Source of the DNA: Lineus longissimus
Lineage: Eukaryota > Nemertea > Pilidiophora > Heteronemertea > Lineidae
Length of the DNA stretch: 64,000 bases
Assembly (NCBI RefSeq): GCF_910592395.1
Contig: NC_088311.1
Location: forward strand, 15,690,501 to 15,754,500
Direction: 5' to 3'
Position numbers and translations under genes: made by a program. Below are positions 43,680 to 54,014 of this stretch, piece after piece. The notes under the pieces were generated by a model. That model had not been told where the DNA came from, made no database searches, and worked only from the letters and a program-made list of their open reading frames with translations. How positions within the stretch are numbered: the first letter of the stretch is position 1; the number at the start of each line of letters is the position of its first letter.

Positions 43680-44355
43680 CCCTTTCACTGTCGTTGTCGC
43701 CGCTCGGCACAACGCTAAACCCTACTCGCTGTGCCGATGTCGCCGCTGTGCGACATTTTACCCAACCTCAGAAGATCTTCGATTATGAGCTTGCTGATCG
43801 AGTTTGTGCAAAATACAATAGATGGCGTGGTAGAGAATTGAACACGCTTCAAAACGAAACTAACTTCCGTATTTCGAACAATGCAACTTTATTGCGTAAA
43901 TTGAGGTTGAAATGGCGAAAAATTTCGCGATGTGAAATATTAGCATTTTCGACACACTTATATCAAGTAAATCACATATTTGAAAGAACATCAAGGCATA
44001 CAAAATATTTGGATTGTGTTAGAAGATTGCAAGGGACTAGAATTGATATAAAAAAGTTGTATTCTTGGTTGTTACATAAAAGTTTTATTCAATACAATAG
44101 AATTTGACCAACAATTTTTTTCCTCATTATATATTTAAGATAGCGTCATGCAAATTGGTCATGACCTACTTTTCATATTTTTCAAATGAAGAGTAGGTCA
44201 TACTGAACATTTTTTATATACATTATTTCACTCTGTCTCCAATGGATTTCTCATAAATTAGGTTCATAAGAACCAAGGTCGAAATTTGGAAAATATGGAA
44301 AATTCAACCGGCACAGCCAGTTGCAGAACAAAAAAATCAATCGGCAGCGAAAGGG
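43680..44355. mobile_element. piggyBac-like non-autonomous element
   Basis: The left end CCCTTTCACTGTCG follows TTAA (43676-43679). The right end, reading outward on the other strand, is CCCTTTCGCTGCCGATTG, followed by TTCA (44356-44359), a one-base variant of TTAA. A CCCTTT terminus with TTAA duplication is the piggyBac pattern. Inside are CGGC-rich subterminal words (GTCGCCGCTCGGCACA and CTGTGCCGATGTCGCCGC). The element holds a 137-codon open frame that is not a piggyBac transposase. Confidence 0.72.
43694..44107 (+). CDS. Uncharacterised 137-codon ORF in piggyBac-like element
   Basis: The frame opens in the left terminal region and stops at 44105-44107, occupying most of the element. Composition is strongly basic and Tyr/Lys/Arg/Leu-rich (RKLRLKWRKISRCEI, HIFERTSRHTKYLDC, LYSWLLHKSFIQYNRI). 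This suggests a helical, nucleic-acid-binding or transposase-tail-like protein. I do not recognise a domain. A piggyBac DDD catalytic core and a terminal Cys-rich finger are absent. It may be a captured exon, the C-terminal end of an unknown protein, or chance openness in AT-rich DNA. Confidence 0.35.
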   Translation: MSPLGTTLNPTRCADVAAVRHFTQPQKIFDYELADRVCAKYNRWRGRELNTLQNETNFRISNNATLLRKLRLKWRKISRCEILAFSTHLYQVNHIFERTSRHTKYLDCVRRLQGTRIDIKKLYSWLLHKSFIQYNRI

Positions 44356-44519
44356 TTCACTCGACCATTCCTACACATGAAAATACCCATGATCTAATCA
44401 AATGAAAATATCATCTTCATTCCACTTATTCTTCACTATATTCCCTCTTCACGTGGTTTTACATGGGCTGGGGACTGAAGGCTCCCTCCATCTCCACTCA
44501 TTAAACATAGAACTAAACG

Positions 44520-44765
44520 TCGCCTCCATTTATTCAGAGGAATATCTAGTTCTTTTTAACGCCACCAAGTGTCACCTCTTATACTTCAGGCCTAATTGTA
44601 TAAACTTTGCTGATAGTCCGCATACAATAGCTTTCCAAGGTGCACGCATGGTTGCGGAGGGGTCGGCCGTCCATTTAGGCCACCTCTTTGGCCCTGATGC
44701 AAGGAATTCCGAGGTAACCAGGACTGTGTCCGATTTTAATCACAGAGTCAACTCTCCGTGATGCT
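44520..44765 (+). pseudogene. LINE reverse transcriptase fragment (palm/thumb)
   Basis: Within the 44402-44761 frame, the second half reads NATKCHLLYFRPN, IAFQGARMV and AVHLGHLFGPDARN. This fits the post-catalytic region of LINE reverse transcriptases (N..K...L.F, then V..LGH.LG). The 5' part of the frame is unrelated. The frame ends at 44759-44761; the fragment has no catalytic box and no 3' tail that I can see. Confidence 0.65.
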
Positions 44766-44877
44766 TCTTGTCGCCAAAGTTGGCGGCCAGTGGATCCCGG
44801 TCAGAGCACACCTACCCAACAGCACATAACCGCAAACAACATCAATTAACTGATTGTGTTAAAGTGCAATTCTTGTC

Positions 44878-45207
44878 ATGCCTCCGAAAAAGATAGTTAG
44901 GGCAACCATCTGGATGGCTGCAGGGAGGTTGGCACTCTTGGTTTTGTGGCGAGATGATGATGTTGAAGGGCGGCTTCAGGGTATGTACAGAAATATGTCA
45001 ACACTAACGATGGATCAGGAGTACGATCGTCCCGCTGAGCAATGCCGAAACAAACTGAAGCAGCTGAAGAGCGAGTATACTAAAGTCAAACAGCTACCAT
45101 CGAGGTCTGGCACATCAGGAGGAAGGAAGGGGTCGTTTACCAATGAGGAGTGGGAAATCCTCGGTACTGTTTTGGGAACTGAAATGACCTTGACCCGAGT
45201 TGACTAG
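44878..45207 (+). CDS. Myb/SANT-like (MADF-type) DNA-binding protein, short
   Basis: A 109-codon frame with an ATG shortly after a region of stops. From about residue 23 it reads VLWRDDDVEGRLQGMYRN, DRPAEQCRNKLKQLKSEYTK and a basic GTSGGRKGSF linker, then EEWEILGTVLG. The W-acidic start, R...Q...K...LK..Y..VK second helix and W..LD.VLG end match Myb/SANT-like (trihelix-type) domains. These occur in host regulators and as the partner protein of Harbinger transposons. One domain and nothing more is encoded. It could be a transposon-derived single-exon fragment or the first exon of a host gene; there is no matching donor at its end. Confidence 0.6.
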   Translation: MPPKKIVRATIWMAAGRLALLVLWRDDDVEGRLQGMYRNMSTLTMDQEYDRPAEQCRNKLKQLKSEYTKVKQLPSRSGTSGGRKGSFTNEEWEILGTVLGTEMTLTRVD

Positions 45208-45287
45208 TGTCAATCGCAATAGATAGACGGCAGCACCTTAATACGTATTCAGTGTCATGAGTGGGACTCGCCTCAATGCGTACTAGG

Positions 45288-45318
45288 GGAATACAGATTA
45301 AGCTTTAATCTGTATTCC
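45288..45318. repeat. Perfect 14 bp inverted repeat with 3 bp loop
   Basis: GGAATACAGATTAA, GCT, TTAATCTGTATTCC. It is followed by repeated GGAATACGCACT-like words (about 45325-45350). It may be a small palindromic element or the end of one. Confidence 0.85.
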
Positions 45319-45891
45319 GAAGAACGCACTCCGGAATACGCACTTCATGCGTGCTGAGTGGGAACGCAGCATAAGACTCCTCACGTGGACATTGGAACAG
45401 CTCGTCTGGCTTCTGTAATCCGTGATTTCATGTACTTTAGGGAAGAAAACCCAGGAGAAGCCAGGCAGCCTACTAATATTTTAAACCTATATTGCGTGAC
45501 TCAGTCAATTTTCAATCTGGTATAGTTCAATATATGATGTATAACAATTAATCTCTGTATTTTTAGATATATCACTGGACAGTTGCTTCGTATCATATCA
45601 GGTTAAATGGGGTATTTGTAGCCCCGGTCTTATTGTAGCCCCTCGCAATGTTTTTGATTCATATTCTGTTAACCATGAAATTATTCAGCCAACCAAAGCA
45701 TGGCTATGAAAGAGGTGACTCTTGAGTATCACAACATAAATACGTTTAGATTTATGCAACATGTCATGTAAGAGCTTTGGCTATAAGAAGTAAACAAATC
45801 AGACACACGCACAAAAAAGTTGGGATCAGACTTTTTGCAGGTTTGAATTTTCTACACTTGCAGAGCATTGATATATTTGAAACTTGGTTTA
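45319..45891. other. No supported gene
   Basis: Spacer up to the hAT-type element. GTTTA at 45887-45891 is the left target duplication of that element. No ORF or other repeat is recognised. Confidence 0.4.
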
Positions 45892-46568
45892 CAGGGGCGG
45901 ATCCAAGATATTTCGAAAGGGGGGGCGCACTTTGAGGGCGAAGCCCGAATTGCGAGCGCCGCAGGCGCGAAGCCACGGCGGGGGTCTGGGGGGCCTCCCC
46001 CAAAAAATTGTTAAGATAAGACTCCATATATGCGATTTCCTGGCATCTGATCTTCAAATATTAAGCACCACTCCCACACCATTTTCAGTGTTTTTTGTCT
46101 GCAATCATCAGGAACAGATCGGTACTGCCTGAAAAAAAGTCCGACTGTAGGAAAGGCACGTGGTTTGAAGGAGGTAGTGATTTATGAAAAAAGGTTTAAA
46201 ATTCTTTTTCAAAGATGAGCGTCTTTTTTTCTACTCTTCGCAAATAAATTGACGAGAGATGACTGCGACTTTCGTTTTTCCGCCATGATCAGGCTACCTG
46301 TCTGTAGCGCATCTGCGGCGCATTGGTCGGTCAGCTGACCATTGCACAGAAAGATCCTTCGTGGGATCATGGCGTGTACATATTCTCGCGCTAAAGCCAA
46401 GGGGTGTGGTCATGTTTTATATGAGAGTGAACGTGTACGAAAGTTTGCTGCACTGGCTCTTTCGTTTAAGCTTGTTTAAGCTTAATTTGGGCTACAATTT
46501 TTTTACACCGCGCCGGAATTAGGGGGGGTGTGCGCCGGGTGCGTCCCCCCCCCTTGTATCTGCGCCTG
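45892..46568. mobile_element. hAT-type non-autonomous element
   Basis: The left terminus CAGGGGCGGATCCAAG and right terminus (outward complement) CAGGCGCAGATACAAGG are the familiar hAT CAGGGGCGGATC ends. Flanks share GTTTA (45887-45891 and 46569-46573), shorter than the usual 8 bp duplication. The first 130 bp are GC-rich (GAGCGCCGCAGGCGCGAAGC), with poly-G runs near both ends. The interior holds the start of a hAT transposase on the minus strand. Confidence 0.82.
46209..46286 (-). pseudogene. hAT transposase N-terminus
   Basis: The minus frame gives MAEKRKSQSSLVNLFAKSRK and stops shortly after (25 codons). An Met-x-x-KRK-Q..L..FF..K opening is typical of ZMYM/KIAA-type hAT transposases. All BED-finger and catalytic sequence is deleted. 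The ATG at 46286 is preceded in frame by further codons of an ORF reaching 46400, which do not resemble hAT. Confidence 0.55.
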
Positions 46569-46573
46569 GTTTA

Positions 46574-47639
46574 GGTGTTCAGTATTTAAAGTAGTGAATG
46601 TTGTATGCGGCAATTGATGTCATTATTAAAAGAGACACTTTTCAGACTAAGGTACCCTCGGAGTATTTGTAACCCGTTGGTTCGGGGAATTTGTAGCCCC
46701 TATAAACAGCTCAATATATCCTGTCATGAATCATGAAAACGCTAGGTTTTCTAATTCTTATACCCGAATTATATTATTTGATCATAAATCTTTCCGATTT
46801 AGATACAATGTCAACCCTTTATGTACCAACAATGATACATTTGAGGTTTCATACTAGTTTATCTAAAATTATTTTGAAATAATGTTAATATTTACAAAGT
46901 TACTGGTGTCTTTAGTTAAAGCCACACAATTGACTAGACAGCAGCATCTATTATGGTACACTGCATTACCATTAAGTGATGCTAGCTATGGCTGGGGTTG
47001 ATGCATGACCCATCCCTGAAACTAAAGTTTTTAATGGCGCACGACAAGACCGTCAGTCAATTCAGAATATCACGAGCTGGTGTCTGACACAAGGTGTAAT
47101 GTACAACAGAGGTGATAGATAGAACTTTGTGTTTTTACCCCAGTTTGAAATCAGTCTGATTGGCGACGATATTGTTTAAATTATTGGTAAGTGATTGCAT
47201 CGAACATCACTTAATGTGTTCAATAAATATCGTTTGATATCAGCAAAATCTCGTCGTCAACCAAGATTGCACATCCACGTGAACATGCACATGCACCTGT
47301 ATATACTGTATAGTATGCGTTAATCGGTCGTCCGCGAAACTTGTTCGAATGGAAAGTCGTTCAATATCCAGGTTCCAGGTCTAGTTAAGTTGATAACGCA
47401 TCTCTCCATACAACACCATGTCAATTCTGCTGGTGCACCATGGCGTTTCTTGTAGCGAGTACACCTTGAAGAAATGTGACAATATGAAGAAGAGGTCGGA
47501 TGAGCAAGGCCTCTGTGGGCGCATGATTGCATTACATTCCACGTTTGAAGACATAACCAAGATGATGGTTGGCGTGAAATTTCTAACACTCCTCGTCATT
47601 CTGGACACTTTCGTATTGCCTATGGAGTAGATGATGATG
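46574..47639. other. No supported gene
   Basis: AT-rich spacer between the hAT element and the pogo relic. Both-strand short frames at 47320-47630 have no recognisable content and are not supported. Confidence 0.45.
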
Positions 47640-49210
47640 TTGATATCCGACCTCCTCGCCGTTACCGATCATACTCTCTAGAAGAAAAAAATCCGTCTAT
47701 TGGATGACTTCAACAATGAAAACATAAGGCACCCTCGTGCAATTTCATCGGCTCAGTTTGCAAGGGACCATAACAATCCCCCGACTACTCTGCATCGAAG
47801 GCTGCTCGAACAGGATGAACTCTGTGAGAGACATCCTCAAGTCACCATTAGGCAGTCGCAGAGGCGTCGGCAGAGACAAAGAGGCATCGGTGAAAGCTAC
47901 TTTGACCCATTCACCCCTTGCTCGGCATGTTTGGGTTGCCAAAGTTGTCTCCACATTCCATTTTGCATGTTCCTCAGAATCACTGTTTTTCGATGATTTA
48001 TCCGTTAGCTTCTTGTCTTCGGTGAAAAAGTAGATGCGGCAGCAGTGAGCGAAGACTTCATCCATTTGTCATACAAGGTGAATCGAGGGTTAGGGTTCAT
48101 TGGAATATGGTTAAGCAAAGCACTCCCTTTCAGCACTCTGGCTAGAGGTTGACAGATTGGTGCGTGAGTGAATAGATGCCAGACGACAACGAGGAGTACC
48201 ACTCTCGGGCAAGGACCTGATGATTCAAGCCCAACGTTCATTCCTGGCGTGGTGGGATGAACTTCCCGAACAGCAACAACTGAAATACTGTGAGCATCAG
48301 CCTCAACAAGCTGAATTCATGGCGTCCAAAAGTTGGCTGACCGGTTTTCTCTCCAGCAATGGCATAAGCTATCGGAAGCAATATAAAAACTCCTCAGCTA
48401 TCCCAGAAAACGTGGATGAACGTGTGGCAAATTTTCAGCAGCAAGTTGCCCAGACTGTTGACAAAAATGGGATAGACCTTGTTATTAATATGAATGAAAT
48501 TTTTGAACTTTATGACATGGCACCACAGTACACATACAACGCTAAGGGAGCGAAACAAATGTATGTGCGTAATTCTCGTGGTAACTCAAAATTAGGGTGC
48601 ACTGTCACATTGGGTATAACAGTAAGTGGCAGAAAAATGCCTGCAAGTGTCATCTTCAAAGGCCTATGGGCAGACGCGCAGAAATTAAGGAGTTGAGGGA
48701 AAATGCTCCCAACAACGTTCGTGTATCGGTGTTCGAAACGGGTTGGGCCAACTGGTAGACTCTTCTTTCATGGGTGAACGATTGTCTTATTCCCTTTGCA
48801 GGGGACAAATTTCCGTTCCAGTTGATATGGGACATGTTCCCGGCCCATCGAAATGCACAGGTGAAGCGTCACATTGAAGATGCGCCGGGTTTTGTAGAGA
48901 TGGTCCCAGGGAGATGTACCTTGCTGGTTCAAACCCCTTGATCGAACAATCATCCGATCTTTTAAAATTAACATGCGAAGAAGGTGGAAAACATCGAAAA
49001 TCAACAACAATGATGAAAATGGTCGTTGCGAACCTATAACCAGAGGGACAGTTTTGCAAGTCATAAGTGACTCCTTGGCCCCCATAAATGAAGAGGCAGT
49101 CCACACGTCCTGAAGTGCATGTAGGCTGCTGCAACATGATGGACCACACATTCCAGAACACGTTGACGAATTCTTCTCCTGTATAGAAAATCCTTTGACG
49201 AATGTTTAAA
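47640..49210 (+). pseudogene. pogo/Tigger transposase relic
   Basis: The N-terminal helix-turn-helix is at about 47665-47820 (YRSYSLEEK, then DDFNNENIRHPRAISSAQFA and TTLHRRLLEQDE). After about 300 bp of extra sequence comes a CENP-B-type domain (about 48150-48370, RGVPLSGKDLMIQAQ and SKSWLTGFLSSNGISYRK). The DDE core follows: INMNEIFELYDMAP (48484-48525), GAKQMYVRN and TLGITVSGRKMPASVIFKG. The family has N-x-D-E at the first block, but here the Asp is Asn (48493-48495). The second block (IWDMFPAHRNAQVKRHIE, about 48825-48880) retains Asp in another frame. The C-terminal tail is at about 49035-49205 (VLQVISDSLAPINEEAVHTS). Several frameshifts and stops are present. Confidence 0.82.
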
Positions 49211-49299
49211 GTTTCAAGTCTACTGAACAAAATAGAATTCATGAAAACAGGTGTCATCAGTTTTTCTTCAATCCCACTACTGGAATGCCAAGGGTTGAA

Positions 49300-50576
49300 G
49301 CTGAACTGCATGAGCAAAAACAGAAGCGTCCATGTTTTTAAAAAAGACCACCGCGCCCCAGCGCGGTGGCCGAGAGAAATCCAAACGTCCGAAACACCCT
49401 TCAGAAGTCTGCAAGAAACATGATATTCTACGGCGAAACAGTGCCGCTGCCGTCAGTCTGTAGCAGAACATCGGAAGTGCTGGATCATGAGTGTAAATAC
49501 ATGTACAAAAGCACGAAGGCCATGTCCAAGCATGCGGGCGGCCTGATGATAACCTGAAAAAACAAACGATACAACAAGTTAGAATCATAGAAACAGAAAT
49601 AAATGAAAACAATCCCCTAACATGCCACATCAGCACATAAACTTGCACCACTATTTGCGGGGAAGATAAATTGCTCGGCACCGGTTCCGACGCAGTGCTC
49701 GTCCAGAAATAGATACGAGGCCAAGTAAGTAATTGCACGTTGACAAAGAAAAGGGCCGAAACGGCATAAAAACTTGCGAAGTGTTGAAATATAACCAGTA
49801 AAAGCACACGGCCTCATATAAAGAATATTCAGCTATACTCCATCGTGTATTATCGGAAGAAAATTAGTGTAAAGACAGAGAAATTCTGCTATTTCGTCCT
49901 GAAATCTTCTCCCCAGATTCAATACGGCCATGTTTTTACCACGTAGGCCTAAAACTCATGACCTTCTTTGATCAAAATTACGCAAGCGTGGTTCTAGGTT
50001 GCTGAAATATTATTTGCAATCCCTTCATTAGGATTGTCAGATCTTTCTATGAGGACGTTCGCTTTTACTGGTTATATTTCAACACTTCGCAAGTTTTTAT
50101 GCCGTTTTGACCCTTTTCTTTGTCGGCGTGCAATTACCAACTAGGTCTCGTATCTACTTCTGGACGACCATTGCGTTGGATCCAGTGCCGAGCAATTTAT
50201 CTACCACGTCTTCCCCGCAAATAGCGGTGCAAGTTTATGTGCCGATGTGGCATGGAAGGGGATTGTTTTCATTTATTTCTAATTTTATAATTCTAACTTG
50301 TATTGTTTGTTTTTTTCCGGTTATCATCAGGACACACGCACGTGCATGCATGTACATTGTAGGCCGCCCGCATGCTTGGACATGGCCTACGTGCATTTGT
50401 ACATGTACTTACACTCATGATCCAGCACTTACGGTGTTCTGCTACTGACTGACAGCACTGCCACTGTTTCGCCGTAGACTATCATGTTTCTGGCAGACTT
50501 CTGCAGGGTGTTTCGGACGTTTCCATTTCTCTCGGCAACCGCATGGACGCTTCTGTTTTTGTTCATGCAGTTCAAC
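49300..50576. repeat. Inverted duplication, arms about 510 bp
   Basis: 49300-49805 and 50061-50576 are inverted copies at roughly 88-90% identity by eye, with indels. The left arm has an extra A-rich/CGCGG segment near 49340; the right has a CATGCATGTACATTGTAGGCC segment near 50345. The spacer is 255 bp. The outer edge of the left arm lies just after the pogo tail. Read inward from either outer edge, both arms start with an ELHEQKQKRP-encoding stretch. The minus-strand frame 51020-50442 includes that stretch with a basic Cys-containing continuation. No target duplication was found. Confidence 0.8.
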
Positions 50577-51540
50577 ACGATGGTCATTCACGCAAGCAAT
50601 GCATGCAGACGAGTAGGCCTGAGCACCAATGAAATTGACCAGATCACTATTCTCGCGGATGACGGGTTGATCAATAGTTATCTGAACCTGGATATTCATC
50701 GACTTTCCTTTCGAACAAGTTTCGCGGGCCGACTGATTAACGGATACTATACAGTATATAGAATTAGGCCTGTGGTTAATAGTTTTTGAGAACTTGTAAG
50801 GTATTTGTGAATGAACAAAAGGGGTGGGGGGGGGGAAGGGGCGAACATCCCACGAAAATGAGGCATTTTTAGTTATAGCGAGGCATTTTCTATCGTCTGC
50901 TACCGGAAACAAAATAATTTGAAGTGTTATCCCTTTCGAACAGCAAAGAGCTCCAGGAATAGGACCACACATCCCGGAATGTGACAAAACATCTCGGAAT
51001 GGGACCAAACGTCTGAGCAATGGCGGACGAAAATCATTTTGATAAGGTTATTTGGTTGCATTTGTCCTTTCGCAAAGCTGGCTCTCTATCAGGCAAGGCA
51101 TTTATTATTGAACTATCTGATAATGCCAATTATAATACGTATATCCCAGAAATCGGGAATTTTAATAGCATTGTCGGCCTCAGAATATTTAATCAAGGGT
51201 ATTCAAGTGTGACGAACACCGAACCTAATTTATTTCTGTTGGTCAAAATGATTACCTAGACGCAACCTTTCGAACTGTCCAGTTTAGCTCACTCAGTAGC
51301 ACTGCTGGCATGGCATGTATTTTTCCAAATACATCGTGGGGTCGACTCCATTTGGAATCCTTTTTTCAATTAAATTTCTTCACATTATTATTATTCTACT
51401 TACTTTTACTTTAAATTCTTCAATTCTTTTCTGATGATCTTTTTATAAAAGTGCGCAGGATTATTTTGAGTTCGAAAAGGAATTACCCGGATAATCAAAA
51501 ATAGAGATAAATATAAGTTTCCTTAGCTTACTGTGCTATT
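50577..51540. other. No supported gene; poly-G tract
   Basis: A G-rich tract (about 50820-50846) and three nearby CGGAATG.GACCAAAC/CACAT-like words at about 50960-51015 are the only structures noted. The open frame 51020-51259 (+) has no recognisable domain. Confidence 0.4.
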
Positions 51541-51659
51541 TTGCTAAGAAAACCACATACAGTTTTGATCATATTGATATCAACATCTACTTCATGCAAT
51601 GTCTCCCAAACTATTACTCCAATTCCAATACAGTTTTCAGGATATTGTCCGCAATTTTT

Positions 51660-53103
51660 TTTTCTAATTACACATCATTTGAAAAAAGTTGTAGACAAGC
51701 GACTTGCTGAACACCTACAATCAAATGATTTGTACGAGGATTTTCAGTCCGCCTACAGGAAACATCATTCCACAGAAACAGCCCTGTTGAAGGTACAGAG
51801 TGATGTACTGAAGGCCCTGGACAAAGGTCAAGTGGTGATCCTTGTTATGATCGATTTGTCTGCAGCATTCGATACGCTAGACCACCAGACATTGCTGACG
51901 CGATTCAAGGACGTGTACGGGATATAACCGGTCGGGCACTTGATTGGATGGCGTCATACCTTGGAAATCGGTACCAGACTGTAGTTATTGACGGCACAGT
52001 CGGAGCTTGTGTTACTTAAATACGGTGTACCTCAGGGATCAGTACTAGGTCCTAAAATGTATACTATGTACACAAAGCCCCTGGGAAGTGTCGTGAGAAA
52101 TTTCGGTCAGGATTACCATTTCTACGCTGACGACGCACAGCTATATGCCGCTTTCACATTGAAGGAGCCTTCAAACCAACTGGCAACCATTTCTACAGTT
52201 GAACGATGTCTGTCAGGAACAGGGACCTGGTTTGATGTAAATATGCTGAGTAAAAACGATGAAAAGACCGAATTGATGCTCTTTGCATCAACACATTCAC
52301 TCAAGAAAATTGACCATGTGGTTCTTAAAGTTGGTGACACCCAAATTACATCTTCGAGTAGTGTGCGCAACCTCGGTGTCATGTTTGACACTAGCTCAAC
52401 CTTGGAGCAGCAGGTAAACAGTGTTTGCAGGTCAGCTTACAATCAGCTAAGACTCATTGGTCAAACAGGCGTTACCTCACCAGGGATGCTACAAAGTCTG
52501 GTGCATGGGCTAGTTATGTCACGCCTTGACTATTGTAACTCGTTGCTCTACGGTGTCACCAAGGCTTTGTCTGACAAGGTGCAACGTGCCCAAAATACCG
52601 CCGCGAGGATAATCACGCGTACTGCGAAATTCGCCCACATATCGCCAGTCTTACGTGAACTGCATTGGCTGCCCATTGTCAGTCGGGTAAATTTTAAGAT
52701 ACTTCTGCTAGCTTTCAAAGCCATGCGAGGACAGGCCCCCAAGTACCTGTCTGACTTTTTAGAGATCCGTCAGTCACGGCGAGTACTTCGATCAGCCGAT
52801 ACCATCTCGCTAGTGCTCCCGCGCACAAGGACTAGATTTGGCGAGCGTACATTCCAGTGTGCCGCAGCAGCACTCTGGAATGACCTCCCTAGTAATATTC
52901 GAAATGCGGACTCCATCACAACTTTTAAGACACTCCTCAAGACCCACCTTTTTCAACAACATTACGAACATTAGAATTGTTTATTGTTGTCAAAGACTAT
53001 ACTTCTTACAGAGACTCTGTTTTTGTTAAGCGCCTTTGAACGGCCCAATATAGGACTGATAAGGGCGCTATATAAATGTGATACATAGATAGATAGATAG
53101 ATC
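51660..53103 (+). mobile_element. CR1/L2-like LINE, 5'-truncated
   Basis: Reverse transcriptase to the 3' end, then an untranslated block with AAGCGCCTTTGAACGGCCCA and GGGCGCTATATAAATGTGAT, and a (GATA)n tail at about 53085-53103. Upstream of about 51,670 the sequence is unrelated AT-rich DNA, so the copy is 5'-truncated inside the RT. Only one clear frameshift interrupts the coding part, making it one of the younger LINE copies here. Confidence 0.9.
51680..52974 (+). pseudogene. LINE reverse transcriptase C-terminal two-thirds
   Basis: Blocks in order: NDLYEDFQSAYRKHHSTETA (about 51727-51785), VILVMIDLSAAFDTLDHQTL (51836-51893, first catalytic Asp), a frame change near 51925-51990, then KYGVPQGSVLGPKMYTMYT (about 52018-52074), the YADD box at 52123-52134, LMLFAS, VRNLGVMFD (52360-52388), SRLDYCNSLLYG (52522-52557), VQRAQNTAARIIT (about 52578-52616), LHWLPI, ILLLAFKAMRGQAPKYLSDF and the C-terminal R.FGERTFQCAAAALWNDLP. 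The stop is at 52972-52974. This is the usual length to the CR1/L2 C-terminus. The catalytic residues are present, but the frameshift, the missing endonuclease and the truncation make it inactive. Confidence 0.92.
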
Positions 53104-53159
53104 ATGGCACGAGTGTAAATGCATGAGGGCGTCATTATGTAATCGGCCATTTAAAAAAC

Positions 53160-53510
53160 CCTTACAAAATACTTTTTTAAGTTCTAACTTTTTATGAAAA
53201 GTTTTTCGCTATAATGATAAAACACAAAATTCTAAGAATACCGACAAAAAATCATCAAATTCGAACGAGTAATAATGAAGACAGAGCTATTTAACAACAG
53301 CGCATTCATTACCAAGTGGCATGCTTTTACGAGAAAAACATGCTTTTGGCAGTGAAACCCTTAATTTAACAAAAAGTTAAATCGCTCTATCTTCATTTTT
53401 ACTTGTTTGACTTTGATGATTTTTTGTCAGTATTCTTGGAATATTGTGTACTATCGTTCTAGCGAAAAAATATTTCACAATCAAATTTGTTTTTGTAAGT
53501 TTTTTTTAAT
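53160..53510. mobile_element. Imperfect palindromic MITE-like element
   Basis: 53195-53300 and the reverse complement of about 53345-53490 align, sharing TTTTTCGCTA, AAGAATAC.GACAAAAAATCA and AATGAAGA.AGAGC. The arms total about 100 bp around a short loop with GCATGCTTTTACG-like words. Outer ends are AT-rich and undefined, so no target duplication is called. Confidence 0.7.
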
Positions 53511-53590
53511 TGGCTGATTAATACAATGGATGATTCATGCATTCGCATTCTTGCTATAATATTTAAATAGAAAACACGATTTCTAATAAT

Positions 53591-54013
53591 ATGCTGAAAA
53601 CCGCATTGGAATTGGTGCACTAATTTGGGAGATATTGAATAAAGAAGGTGTTGATATTAACATGATCAAGACTGTACATGTAGAACGACTTAATACAAGA
53701 GACACGCGTTAAAATTGCGAAGAAACGTCATGCCAAACAACATGGACGTTTCAGGTGTCAAGCGCCCAACCAAATCATAAAGATATCCACTAACGTGGGC
53801 TATTACGTCCGTGCGCTTTGTGCAGCTCGCGTACACGTAAAACGTACTGCCGTAAAACGTAATGCCAATACTCATCACATTAATCCGAGTAAAAACTAAA
53901 AATAGCGAGGCATATTGATGAGTACAAATACAGTCCTACCAGAGAGTAAATGTCCACAAGTTTATTTTAATATAACAGAGATAGAATAAGATAATTGAAT
54001 GCGGTTTTCAGCA
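53591..54013. mobile_element. Possible short element with TGCTGAAAACCGCATT ends
   Basis: TGCTGAAAACCGCATT at 53592 and its complement AATGCGGTTTTCAGCA ending at about 54014 bound a 420 bp segment. The same word recurs at about 54850 (TGCTGAAAACCGCATTC) without an inverted partner nearby, and a shorter version at about 60752. Either these are termini of a MITE family or a conserved word inside a dispersed repeat. Confidence 0.35.
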
Positions 54014-54014
54014 G

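Noticed and set aside
47320-47630. Overlapping frames on both strands near the pogo relic
   Set aside because: Both strands are open and neither resembles transposase or another family.
48768-49317. Minus-strand frames of 127 and 176 codons
   Set aside because: They are shadows of the plus-strand pogo transposase relic.
52122-52742. Minus-strand frames within the CR1/L2-like LINE
   Set aside because: They are antisense shadows of the well-supported reverse transcriptase.
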